Origin: Candidatus Poribacteria bacterium
GTDB taxonomy: Bacteria; Poribacteria; WGA-4E; UBA9662
DNA: 5,423 bases
Reading direction: 5' to 3'
Assembly (NCBI GenBank): GCA_002699335.1
Contig: PACG01000207.1
Location: 27,285 to 32,707 of the forward strand
This document shows positions 1 through 5,423 of the stretch, in pieces. The stretch's first letter is position 1. The number at the start of each line of letters is the position of its first letter. Both the position numbers and the translations under genes were made by a program. The notes below the pieces were generated by a model. It saw nothing but the letters and a program-made list of their open reading frames with translations. It was not told the origin of the DNA and did not search any database.

Positions 1-825
1 ATGCCAGCCTTTTGGCTGCTGAAAGACCAGTTGAATTTGGTTGTTTTAGGTGACTCCAGAGGGGAAAAAGGCGTACTGGCCAAGCTCTTTTTCGGTCAAG
101 AAAATCGCACTACGCCAATGGCATATAACCTATCGGTTTCTGGAGCGCCATTGCAACTTCAGGAAACGGTGGTTAATGAGTATCTCTTGAAACTGCCTGA
201 ACTGGAGTGGGTGGTATATCAGTTGTCTCCACGCGTGGTCAGTGTATATCACGAGGATTCTACGAATAAAAGGTTGTTGAGAAGTCGTGGGTTTTCCTTC
301 GACCGGGATAATTCAGATGCACTCTGGCAACCACCAAAAGAACAAAAGGTGACGGTTGCGGAACTCACTTCGATCCCTTATGTGGCCGACTATTGGCAGG
401 AGAATCCATGGGGGTCGCAATCGGACGACGATGTCTGGGATAATCCAAAAACAAAGAGAAAATGGAAGCAGAGGTGGAAGATTTCAGAAAAGCGCTGGAA
501 TCGTCTGGAAGCGATGATGACCGCCTTGAACGAAAAAGGAATTCGGGTTTTGTTGTACTTGTCACCCATCCACCCGATTATTCGTGAATCATCCGTGGTG
601 GACGACGATGGAACGACCAGAGAAGGGTATCAAGAGTTGGTTGGTCGGTTGGAGAAGCTTGAAGGGCAATATTCCAACCTTGTATTCGTCGATTTATTGC
701 AGGGAGGTAATCATGACTTTGGAGTGGAGATGTTCCGTGATTTAGACCACCTAAATGAAACCGGGGCAACGAAGTTGACGCAGGGGTTGGAGGAGATTCG
801 GCTACGGCAGCAGGGATCTCAATAG
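1..825 (+). CDS. SGNH/GDSL-type hydrolase-like protein, possibly 5'-truncated
   Basis: 274 codons, open from the first base of the window and ending in TAG. The N-terminal part has a hydrophobic strand leading into G17-D18-S19-R20, which matches block I (GDS) of SGNH hydrolases, with Ser19 as the candidate nucleophile. A YNLSVSG segment (residues 42-48) resembles the block II glycine region. A strand-like IRVLLYLSPIHP lies near residues 181-192. D247-L-D-H250 near the C-terminus fits the block V DxxH with catalytic Asp and His. The family hydrolyses or transfers ester and acyl groups, often acetyl groups on cell-surface polysaccharides; which substrate applies here is unknown. Relatives usually have an N-terminal membrane anchor or signal before the GDS block. 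None is present here and the ATG is the first base of the window, so the true gene may start upstream. No frame lesion is visible. Family call fairly sure, exact function not. Confidence 0.6.
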   Translation: MPAFWLLKDQLNLVVLGDSRGEKGVLAKLFFGQENRTTPMAYNLSVSGAPLQLQETVVNEYLLKLPELEWVVYQLSPRVVSVYHEDSTNKRLLRSRGFSFDRDNSDALWQPPKEQKVTVAELTSIPYVADYWQENPWGSQSDDDVWDNPKTKRKWKQRWKISEKRWNRLEAMMTALNEKGIRVLLYLSPIHPIIRESSVVDDDGTTREGYQELVGRLEKLEGQYSNLVFVDLLQGGNHDFGVEMFRDLDHLNETGATKLTQGLEEIRLRQQGSQ

Positions 826-1005
826 CGCTTACAATGTGATTTTCCTACAACTGATTGCGAGGTAAAATACTGGATAAATGTTGGTCCAGTACCAAGAGGA
901 GAGGGTTACTCACCCTAAGAGTAAGTTGGGTATATAGCTAGTGACAAGAGAAAATACAATTGGTCGAACAATGCTAAGAGAGCTCAAGCCTAGAACCTGC
1001 AACCT
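826..1005. other. Intergenic gap between SGNH-like gene and kinase pseudogene
   Basis: AT-rich stretch of 180 bases with no convincing gene. It contains a short inverted repeat (906-924, listed separately). No clear -35/-10 pair with correct spacing was found: TAAAAT at 863-868 resembles a -10 box, but the best upstream match is only about 15 bases away and is weak. No T-run follows any stem, so no intrinsic terminator is called for the gene ending at 825. Confidence 0.5.
906..924. repeat. Short inverted repeat (6-bp stem, 7-base loop)
   Basis: TTACTC at 906-911 pairs perfectly with GAGTAA at 919-924 across the loop ACCCTAA. It lies 81 bases past the stop of the SGNH-like gene. It could be a weak hairpin or an operator-like dyad. 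It is short, AT-containing and not followed by a U-tract, so it is not a convincing terminator, and chance is possible. Confidence 0.3.
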
Positions 1006-1897
1006 TTGGCTGCCATCGTGGGTCGAGCCACTGACTCAATTACGCCTGTGAATAACCAGGACTCGGGGCGACTGAAAATGGTTGAGGATATCTTACGACA
1101 GGAATTTGGATCTCGGGATTTCCAATTTCAGGATATTGGACAAGGTGGGAGTAACTTTGTCTTTCAGGTTGGCTTTGATGACCAACACTACGTCTTGAGA
1201 ATCTGTAGTCAAAGACACCCGATTATAAACGACTTCAGCAGTCTAAGGTCTCTGGAAGGTCTCGACATCGCACCGAAAGCGGTTCGATGCAACCAGTGGA
1301 ACCAATTATATTATGCAATTGAGACCTTTTTACCTGGGAAACACGAATCGAACTCCGATCAGAACGTACCAATACTGCTTCAGACAGCCACAGAAATCCA
1401 TCAAGTACACTCCGATAGGTGTGGTCATCTGGGTAGATTGAACCACTGCAGTTGGTCTGCGTATGTTCACGATATGGCCCGAGGCAATGAACGTCATTTC
1501 TTGGAAAAGGTGCCCGACCAAAAATATATCGGATGTGTTCTGACCGGGTATCCCGAAGCAGCTAATTTTTCACTTCTACATGGTGATCTCTAGTTTCATA
1601 ATACTCTGTTTTATCAGGGTAAAAGGTACCTAATCGATTTCGAGAAAGGTATGTTTGGTGACAAGGAGTTCGACCTGGTGGCCTCCTACTACGAACAATC
1701 CCTTTCACCAAAAATGCTGGACATCATAATTGAGGTTACAGGTTATGATAAATGGAAATTAATCTTGTTATTTGGTGTTGCAGGGAATCAGTCAGGTTTC
1801 TCATGGAGATGAAAACGGCCTGGACTTCAGGGTCAAGAGACTAGAACAGGTCTATCCGGAACTATCTATCCTCCAATTAGACGACACCACGTTTTAG
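1006..1897 (+). pseudogene. APH-family phosphotransferase (kinase-like) pseudogene
   Basis: The product resembles the aminoglycoside phosphotransferase/choline kinase-like fold, which transfers ATP phosphate to small molecules. Numbering from the TTG at 1006, a glycine-rich nucleotide loop G45-Q-G-G-S-N50 is followed by YVLRI (62-66), where Arg65 sits at the usual Lys position. H192-G-D-L195 is the start of the catalytic loop, with Asp194 as catalytic base. TAG at 1591-1593 then interrupts it. The same frame resumes with FHN (1594-1602), which supplies the loop Asn, and later Asp-Phe-Glu at 1636-1644, the metal-binding DFG equivalent. A second lesion follows: frame 0 ends at TGA 1810-1812, while the +1 frame from about 1772-1801 reads on convincingly (HGDENGLDFRVKRLEQVYPE) to TAG 1895-1897. 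One extra base explains this. A likelier ancestral start is ATG 1078, after CGGGGCG; TAG 991-993 closes the frame upstream. Joined, the protein would be about 270-295 residues, normal for the family. Substrate unknown. Confidence 0.75.
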
Positions 1898-1924
1898 CCG
1901 GTTGCCCAAAGAATTATTTCCAAA

Positions 1925-1937
1925 CCGTAGGGGCCAA
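1925..1937 (+). repeat. 13-base direct repeat, copy 1
   Basis: CCGTAGGGGCCAA, identical to 2295-2307. It lies just after the kinase pseudogene, and its TAG (1928-1930) is the stop that bounds the open frame of the following remnant on its 5' side. The two copies are 370 bases apart and bracket that remnant. They could be a target-site duplication, a dispersed repeat motif or coincidence. Confidence 0.45.
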
Positions 1938-2300
1938 GCAGCACCGAAGCTCCGGAAACAAGGTTGGAATTGGAGCGGGAGAAAGACATCCGCTACCGCA
2001 GGGGTTTTATGCTGAGTCCAACGGTAATGGAGAACTGGGTCAAGGGCGAAGCGGACAAGATTATTGAGCTACCAAATCCTTCAGCCTCAATAAAGATCCC
2101 CGAAGTATCGACTGGTTTGGTGCTGCTTCGCCCTGCAAAGAATGGCTACAAGCTAGGCCCAAAGGGTCCAACAAAAGGCAGGTGGGATGCATTAACCCCA
2201 CCCGTCCTTCGGATTCCTCTCCTTAGTAAAAGAGCGCGAATGTGCGGTGCACATTCGTGGTGACGATTGGAGGTCGACGGAGGGGGTTTCATCCCCGTAG
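1931..2300 (+). pseudogene. Remnant of an unrecognised protein gene, frameshifted
   Basis: I do not recognise this gene. The frame is open from just after TAG 1928-1930, with possible TTG starts at 1964 or 1970 (AAGG at 1960-1963 would suit 1970) and an ATG at 2009. The text looks protein-like: a charged start, then RYRRGFMLSP, ENWVKGEAD, IPEVSTGLVLLRP and KLGPKGPTKGRWDALTPP. After about 2205 this frame turns into basic, junk-like sequence and stops at 2261-2263. The +1 frame instead continues plausibly through LVKERECAVHIRGDDWRSTEG (2223-2285) to TAG 2298-2300, so one extra base between about 2205 and 2225 probably broke the gene. The joined length of about 110-123 residues suggests a small protein or a fragment of a larger one. 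No signal peptide or membrane segment is visible. It is flanked by the 13-base direct repeat. Confidence 0.45.
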
Positions 2301-2307
2301 GGGCCAA
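2295..2307 (+). repeat. 13-base direct repeat, copy 2, with small palindrome
   Basis: Second copy of CCGTAGGGGCCAA. Here it overlaps CCCCGTAGGGG (2293-2303), a perfect 4-bp stem with a 3-base loop. Its TAG (2298-2300) ends the +1 frame of the preceding remnant. The GTAGGGGC core is the kind of motif found in short palindromic dispersed repeats, but only two copies are in this window. Confidence 0.45.
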
Positions 2308-2338
2308 TCAAATGTGACGATCCAGGTGGAGGCAGGCG

Positions 2339-2410
2339 ATGGCCGACAACCATGTATTTGTCTGGCCGATTTTCTTTGATGTTTTCTCTAACGAATGGAT
2401 ACAGAGATGA
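2339..2410 (+). CDS. Possible 23-residue small ORF
   Basis: ATG at 2339 is preceded by GGAGG (2328-2332) with a 6-base spacer, a good ribosome binding site. The frame runs 23 codons to TGA 2408-2410. The peptide is rich in aromatic residues (HVFVWPIFFDVF in its middle) and ends in NEWIQR. It could be a leader peptide, a small membrane-active peptide, the head of another lost gene, or chance. The only evidence is the site-plus-ATG arrangement. It has no recognised homology, and the next gene begins 61 bases downstream. Confidence 0.2.
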   Translation: MADNHVFVWPIFFDVFSNEWIQR

Positions 2411-2460
2411 CCCAACGACGGGCCTGAGATAGAGAACCCATAAGAAACAGTACAGATAGT

Positions 2461-2466
2461 AGGAGG
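2461..2466 (+). promoter_or_regulatory. Strong Shine-Dalgarno for the SDR TTG start
   Basis: AGGAGG ends 5 bases before TTG 2472. This near-perfect site decides for the TTG start. The resulting N-terminus (MIQRLKGKAAIVTGG) has the usual SDR length, with the glycine motif starting at residue 13. Confidence 0.75.
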
Positions 2467-2471
2467 GCTAA

Positions 2472-3419
2472 TTGATACAGCGACTGAAGGGTAAGGCAGC
2501 CATTGTCACCGGTGGCGCGCAGGGAATTGGAGGCGCTACGGCCAGGCGTTTGGCGGCCGAAGGAGCTCAGGTACTGATTACCGATACCGACGCTGAACTG
2601 ACGTTGGCGAATGTTAAGTGCATCACCGATGCTGGCGGCTCAGCGGCGCACATGACCGGAGATGTATCAAAAGAGGAAACAGCGGAAGGGATGGTATCCG
2701 AGGCGATGTCCCGCTTCGGTCGGCTCGACATCCTGGTGCAAAATGCCTTCGGCGTCAGTTCGGACACCTTCGGCGGTGGGGCAGTGGAGATGCAACTCCA
2801 AGCCTGGCGGGAGGTGATGGATTTGTTGACCGGGGCGCTCTTCCTGGGAGCCAAGTACGGGGTACCGGCCATGGAGGCATCGGGACCATCTGAGGGGTTT
2901 GACGCAGGGGTCTTGGCCGAACATGGGTTACACCGCGGAGATCCTCCACCAGCAGGGGTGGGACGTATCATCAACATGTCGTCAGTGCACGGCCTGCTTC
3001 AAGCTGCCGGGATTCTGGCCTACGAAGCGGGGAAGTCGGCGGCCATAGGCATGACCAGACAGATGGCCATCGACTATGGCCCCAAGGGAATCACGGTCAA
3101 CGCTATCGCACCGGGACACATCCTGACCGAGAAGATCCAGAAGATGTGGGAGGAAGAAGGGAACGAGGAAGGATACCGTCTCTTCGAGATCCAGTATCCG
3201 GTCAGGCGGTTGGGCACGCTCGCGGACATTGCCAGCGCGGTAGCCTTTCTGTCTACGGACGAGGCCAGCTTCATTACTGGGGTGTGCCTTCCCGTCGATG
3301 GTGGACTGTCGATTCAGCTGCAGGAAAATATCGTGATGGAGGTGAAGGACTATATCCAGCAAAATCCTGGAATCAAAAGCCACTTTGACAGTTGGGGCGA
3401 AGGGGGACAGCGTAAATGA
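2472..3419 (+). CDS. Short-chain dehydrogenase/reductase (SDR), NAD(P)-dependent
   Basis: 315 residues, intact. Classical SDR signatures are present: T13-G-G-A-Q-G-I-G20 dinucleotide loop; acidic D38-T-D40 after the second strand, which favours NAD over NADP; G63-D-V65; catalytic Ser171 in the NMSSVHG stretch; Y184-E-A-G-K188 as YxxxK; and N210-A-I-A-P-G215 after the active site. It oxidises or reduces an alcohol/carbonyl pair in the cytoplasm; substrate unknown. Oddities: the NNAG motif reads QNAF (90-93), and the helix-4 Asn that completes the usual tetrad appears to be Leu (DLLTG, 117-121). About 25 extra residues sit between the helix-4 region and the catalytic Ser (roughly 138-163). A C-terminal tail of about 35 residues follows the usual SDR end; I recall similar tails in some relatives, so it is probably native. 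Classical members are about 250 residues. Its stop overlaps the next gene's ATG (ATGA), so the genes are translationally coupled. Confidence 0.9.
   Translation: MIQRLKGKAAIVTGGAQGIGGATARRLAAEGAQVLITDTDAELTLANVKCITDAGGSAAHMTGDVSKEETAEGMVSEAMSRFGRLDILVQNAFGVSSDTFGGGAVEMQLQAWREVMDLLTGALFLGAKYGVPAMEASGPSEGFDAGVLAEHGLHRGDPPPAGVGRIINMSSVHGLLQAAGILAYEAGKSAAIGMTRQMAIDYGPKGITVNAIAPGHILTEKIQKMWEEEGNEEGYRLFEIQYPVRRLGTLADIASAVAFLSTDEASFITGVCLPVDGGLSIQLQENIVMEVKDYIQQNPGIKSHFDSWGEGGQRK
2904..2959 (+). repeat. 8-base direct repeat bracketing an in-frame SDR insertion
   Basis: GCAGGGGT occurs at 2904-2911 and 2952-2959, exactly 48 bases apart, and encodes Ala-Gly-Val at residues 145-147 and 161-163 of the SDR. 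The 16 residues gained between the copies fall in the extra segment before the catalytic serine, so removing one unit restores a shorter and more typical spacing without breaking the frame. The repeat is short, so this may be coincidence. Confidence 0.35.
3401..3407 (+). promoter_or_regulatory. Shine-Dalgarno for paralogue A inside the SDR 3' end
   Basis: AGGGGGA lies 8 bases before ATG 3416 and within the last codons of the SDR. Together with the ATGA overlap it supports this start for paralogue A and coupled translation from the SDR. Confidence 0.55.
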
Positions 3420-4547
3420 CAGATCCGGCTGAAAGTCTTAGCCTAGCATCAGCCAGGCAGCCAGCGAAGCAGCCCCAGATTGCTGCGCAGGTGACCGAAT
3501 ATCGCAAGTACTCGCACGGCTATAACATCGCCGACCGTTTTCTGGAGGGGTACGGCTGGGAGAGCCGCTGGCATTGGCCGAAGATGGACGTTGTATCGCT
3601 CTACGTGGATCAGTTTCCCGAATCCGATCTCTGCTGCGAGCGTGTAGCTCGCCACCCCGGCCTGAACTCTACTTTACCATCGCTGAGGCCCTGACGAGGG
3701 GAAGTAGCCGGTTGGCCGTCGATGGTGTCCTACTGATTGCAGAACACGGGCAGTACCCTAAAAACGAGAAGGAACAGATCCTGTGGCCGCGATACGAGTT
3801 CTTTCGAGAAACAGTCGACGTTTTCCGGTCCAGCGGACGAAGTGTACCGGTTTTTTGCGATAAGCGTCTATCTTGGGAATGGGATAGGGCATTGGAAATG
3901 GTCGAGACCAGCCACGAGCTTAGCTTCCCTATGCTGGCACAGGTTCGTCGCTGCCGGTGTGTCGGCGCATCCCGTCCATCGATATGCCTTGGGGCGCCGA
4001 AATCGAGAAGATCGTCAGCGTCGGAGTGGGTGGCATTGACGGCTACGACATCCATTCGCTCGAGGCGGTGCAGTGCCTGGTGGAGCTACAACAGGGTCGT
4101 GAGACTGGAGTGGTATCGCTTCAAGCTTTGCGCAGCGACTCCGTTTGGGAGGCTCTCAGCTCTGGTTCGTGGGCGTCCGGAGGCTGCGATCCCACGCTGT
4201 TCGAGGCCTATCTGTGTCGTAGCCAGAGCCTAACGCCGGCGGACAAGCGCAATCGTCACACCTACCCTCAGCCCGACTTGAGAACCAGCGTGATCCTCTA
4301 TCGTTGCTCTTCTATCTGGGCTCAGGCCATGCTATACAACCCAACTCCTTCAACCCACTTTGCCGCCACATTAGAACATATGATTGCCACCGATCAGCAG
4401 CCTTACCCGGTTGAACGAACGCTTCTGACGACCGGGTTGACCATGGCCGGTATCGAGTCGCTCTGGCTAGAGCAAAAACCACTCGATACACCGCACTTAG
4501 CCATCGAATACCAAGTGGGTAGAGAATCGACCTTTGTGAGAACATAA
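3416..4547 (+). pseudogene. Paralogue A: conserved unknown protein, two frameshifts
   Basis: I cannot assign a function; it is homologous to the next gene (B). Three frames join into about 377 codons. Frame 1 (3416 to about 3664) gives VTEYRKYSHGYNIADRFLEG and MDVVSLYVDQFPESDL. A missing base near 3659-3668 moves reading to the -1 frame, giving LYFTIAEAL, GVLLIAEHG, EKEQ, PRYEFF and VPVFCDKRLSWEW. At 3940-3941 an extra CA (GCACAGGT where B has GCAGGC) shifts to the third frame, giving GSSLP, IPSIDMP, VGVGGIDGYDIHSLEAVQC and, later, PYPVERTLLTTG. It ends at TAA 4545-4547. No signal peptide or membrane span is visible, so it is probably cytoplasmic. The middle to C-terminal part appears shortened: the segment that in B reads TTLLMFNDA/QDYTFAAK has no counterpart here. 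Left as is, only a 92-residue N-terminal product would be made. The coupled SDR suggests a shared catabolic or modification pathway, but that is inference. Confidence 0.75.
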
Positions 4548-5423
4548 TGCCCGACCCAACACGCAAGAAACTGGCCCTTATCACCACTATCTGGGGATGG
4601 CGCAGCCACGCCAATCACATGGGCGAATGCTCCTGAATGGTCCCCGCTCAACGGAAAATGGCACCGGCCGGAGATAGACGTTGGTCAGCGCCTATGTCGA
4701 CCAGCGCCCTGAAGGTGATCTGAGCCGGCCGCGGGCCCAGAAGCACGGCTTCCAGATCTACCCCACCATCGCCGAGACTCTGTGTCTAGGCAGCGACAGG
4801 ATGAGCGTCGGCGCAGTTCTGCTTATCGCCGAGCACGGCGATAAGCCCACCAGTGAAAAGGAGCAGAAACTCTATCCGCGTTACGAATTCTTCCAGCAGA
4901 TTGTAGATGTCTTCAGGCAAGATGGTACTGCCGTACCGGTGTTTAACGACAAGCACCTCTCGTATAGCTTTGAAAAGGCTCAGCGTATGGTGTTGGCCCC
5001 GAAGGAGTTGCAATTCCCGTTTTTGGCAGGCTCCTCACTGCCGGCCACCTTTCGGCTGCCACCGTTAGAGTTGCCGATAAACTGTGTCCTCGAGGATGCA
5101 CTTATGATCGGCGTCGGCGGATCGGACGCCATGGATTACCACGCACTGGAAGCAATGCAATGTATGGTCGAACGCCGTCGCGGTGGTGAGACCGGCGTGA
5201 CGGCGGTACAGTTCATCGAAGGGGACGAAGTATGTATGGCGAGCCCGGCCGGAACGGCCGCTGGTCGAGGCGCTTGCTGGAAGGCGCTCTGGCCCGCTCC
5301 GACTCTCGCTGCGGTATCGGCCTAAGCGACAGCAGACCACGCTACTGATGTTCAACGATGCTGCCAGGACTACACCTTTGCAGCTAAGGCTCAGGATCTA
5401 CCAGAGGTACAGTCGGCCTAGTT
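4547..5423 (+). pseudogene. Paralogue B: second copy of the unknown protein, heavily frameshifted
   Basis: The ATG at 4547 overlaps the stop of A by one base (TAATG). It reads KKLALITTIWGWRSHANHMGE and then hits TGA 4634-4636. One base missing near 4628-4634 and one near 4641-4645, then one extra G at 4683/4684, restore LNGKWHRPEIDVVSAYVDQ and the long frame 4684-5235. That frame carries the motifs shared with A: YPTIAE, VLLIAEHG, SEKEQ, YPRYEFF, VDVFR, VPVFNDKHLS, LAGSSLP, GVGGSDAMDYHALEAMQC and GGETGV. Further losses near 5236-5242 (to GRWSRRLLEGALARSDS), 5307-5336 (to TTLLMFNDA) and 5363-5367 (to QDYTFAAKAQDLPEVQ) follow, then an in-frame TAG at 5419-5421, probably a mutated CAG. The gene seems to run past the window. 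Function unknown. By eye about half the residues match A in the core, so this is an old duplication. Confidence 0.75.
4821..4846. repeat. Perfect 10-bp inverted repeat inside paralogue B
   Basis: GCTTATCGCC (4821-4830) is the exact reverse complement of GGCGATAAGC (4837-4846), with loop GAGCAC. It lies in codons for LLIAEHGDKP. Paralogue A at the equivalent place (3733 onward) has no such pairing and encodes HGQYP instead. A DNA-level palindrome-forming event is therefore more likely than protein constraint. There is no U-run after it, so it is not a standard terminator. Confidence 0.6.

Larger units (their letters stand above)
2301..2471. other. Leader region upstream of the SDR operon
   Basis: About 170 bases between the remnant gene and the SDR start. 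It holds one candidate 23-codon ORF (2339-2410) and ends in a strong Shine-Dalgarno sequence. I saw no convincing -35/-10 promoter: TTGATG followed by a 16-17 base spacer leads only to a poor GATACA-like box near 2396-2402. The promoter for the SDR operon presumably lies here but is not identified. Confidence 0.4.

Noticed and set aside
906..924. Intrinsic terminator after the SGNH-like gene
   Set aside because: The stem is only 6 bp with low GC and no T-tract follows, so it is listed only as an inverted repeat.
2746..2777. Direct repeat CCTTCGGCG, twice within the SDR
   Set aside because: Nine bases encoding similar Ala/Thr-Phe-Gly residues in a GC-rich gene. Most likely codon-driven coincidence.
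2567..2977. 136-codon open frame on the - strand
   Set aside because: It lies wholly opposite the SDR, whose motifs are unmistakable. The reverse frame is Pro/Ser-rich with no recognisable domain and is a shadow.
3655..3670. Programmed -1 frameshift in paralogue A
   Set aside because: No X-XXY-YYZ slippery heptamer or following pseudoknot is visible (the site reads GGCCTGAACTC), and a second, different-type lesion lies downstream.
3737..4039. 100-codon + strand frame inside paralogue A
   Set aside because: It is the third, non-aligning frame. Residues matching B are found in the other two frames through this stretch.
3669..4055. 128-codon open frame on the - strand
   Set aside because: It is antisense to paralogue A, whose + strand reading aligns with paralogue B. 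No independent evidence of coding.
5246..5260. Duplicated CGGCCG flanking GAA
   Set aside because: It is a short GC-rich palindrome near a frame lesion in B. It might aid slippage, but it is too short to call as an element.
1..5423. CRISPR array, tRNA, rRNA, transposase or integrase
   Set aside because: I read both strands for regular repeats, cloverleaf-like stems and transposase or integrase motifs and saw none.

Overview
The window looks like an accessory or decaying stretch of a bacterial chromosome. All recognisable genes lie on the + strand. I cannot name the organism. The SDR with a long C-terminal tail, followed by two copies of an uncharacterised protein family, reminds me of large-genome uncultured bacteria (Poribacteria, Entotheonella or Planctomycetes type). 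That is an impression from memory and weakly held. Base composition is not uniform: 60-base lines sampled by hand run about 33-48% GC before position ~2100, and mostly 50-68% after ~2470. The two halves may therefore have different histories.

Left half (1-2300). An open SGNH/GDSL-type hydrolase-like gene (1-825) begins at the window edge and may be missing its N-terminus. After a 180-base gap comes an aminoglycoside-phosphotransferase-like (APH-fold) kinase gene. An amber stop cuts it exactly inside the catalytic loop (HGDL-stop-FHN), and a frameshift follows near the end, so it is a pseudogene. Next is a ~370-base remnant of an unrecognised protein with its own frameshift, bracketed by two copies of a 13-base repeat.

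Right half (2301-5423). A gap of about 170 bases holds one possible 23-codon small ORF and ends in a strong AGGAGG ribosome binding site. This drives an intact short-chain dehydrogenase/reductase gene starting at TTG. The SDR stop overlaps the ATG of paralogue A (ATGA), and the stop of A overlaps the ATG of paralogue B (TAATG). The three were thus laid out as one translationally coupled operon. A and B are diverged copies of one protein family that I cannot assign a function. Both are broken: A by one missing base and a CA dinucleotide insertion, B by at least six separate frame changes and an in-frame TAG near the window end. Reading across frames restores two co-linear proteins that align with each other throughout, so the lesions are well placed.

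Overall, two long genes (SGNH-like and SDR) are open and four are broken. The lesions are clustered rather than evenly spread, which favours real gene decay over random sequencing error, although read-level checking would decide. I did not find a convincing new biological system. The best leads are the unknown paralogue family coupled to the SDR, the in-frame insertion in the SDR, and a perfect 10-bp inverted repeat inside paralogue B.
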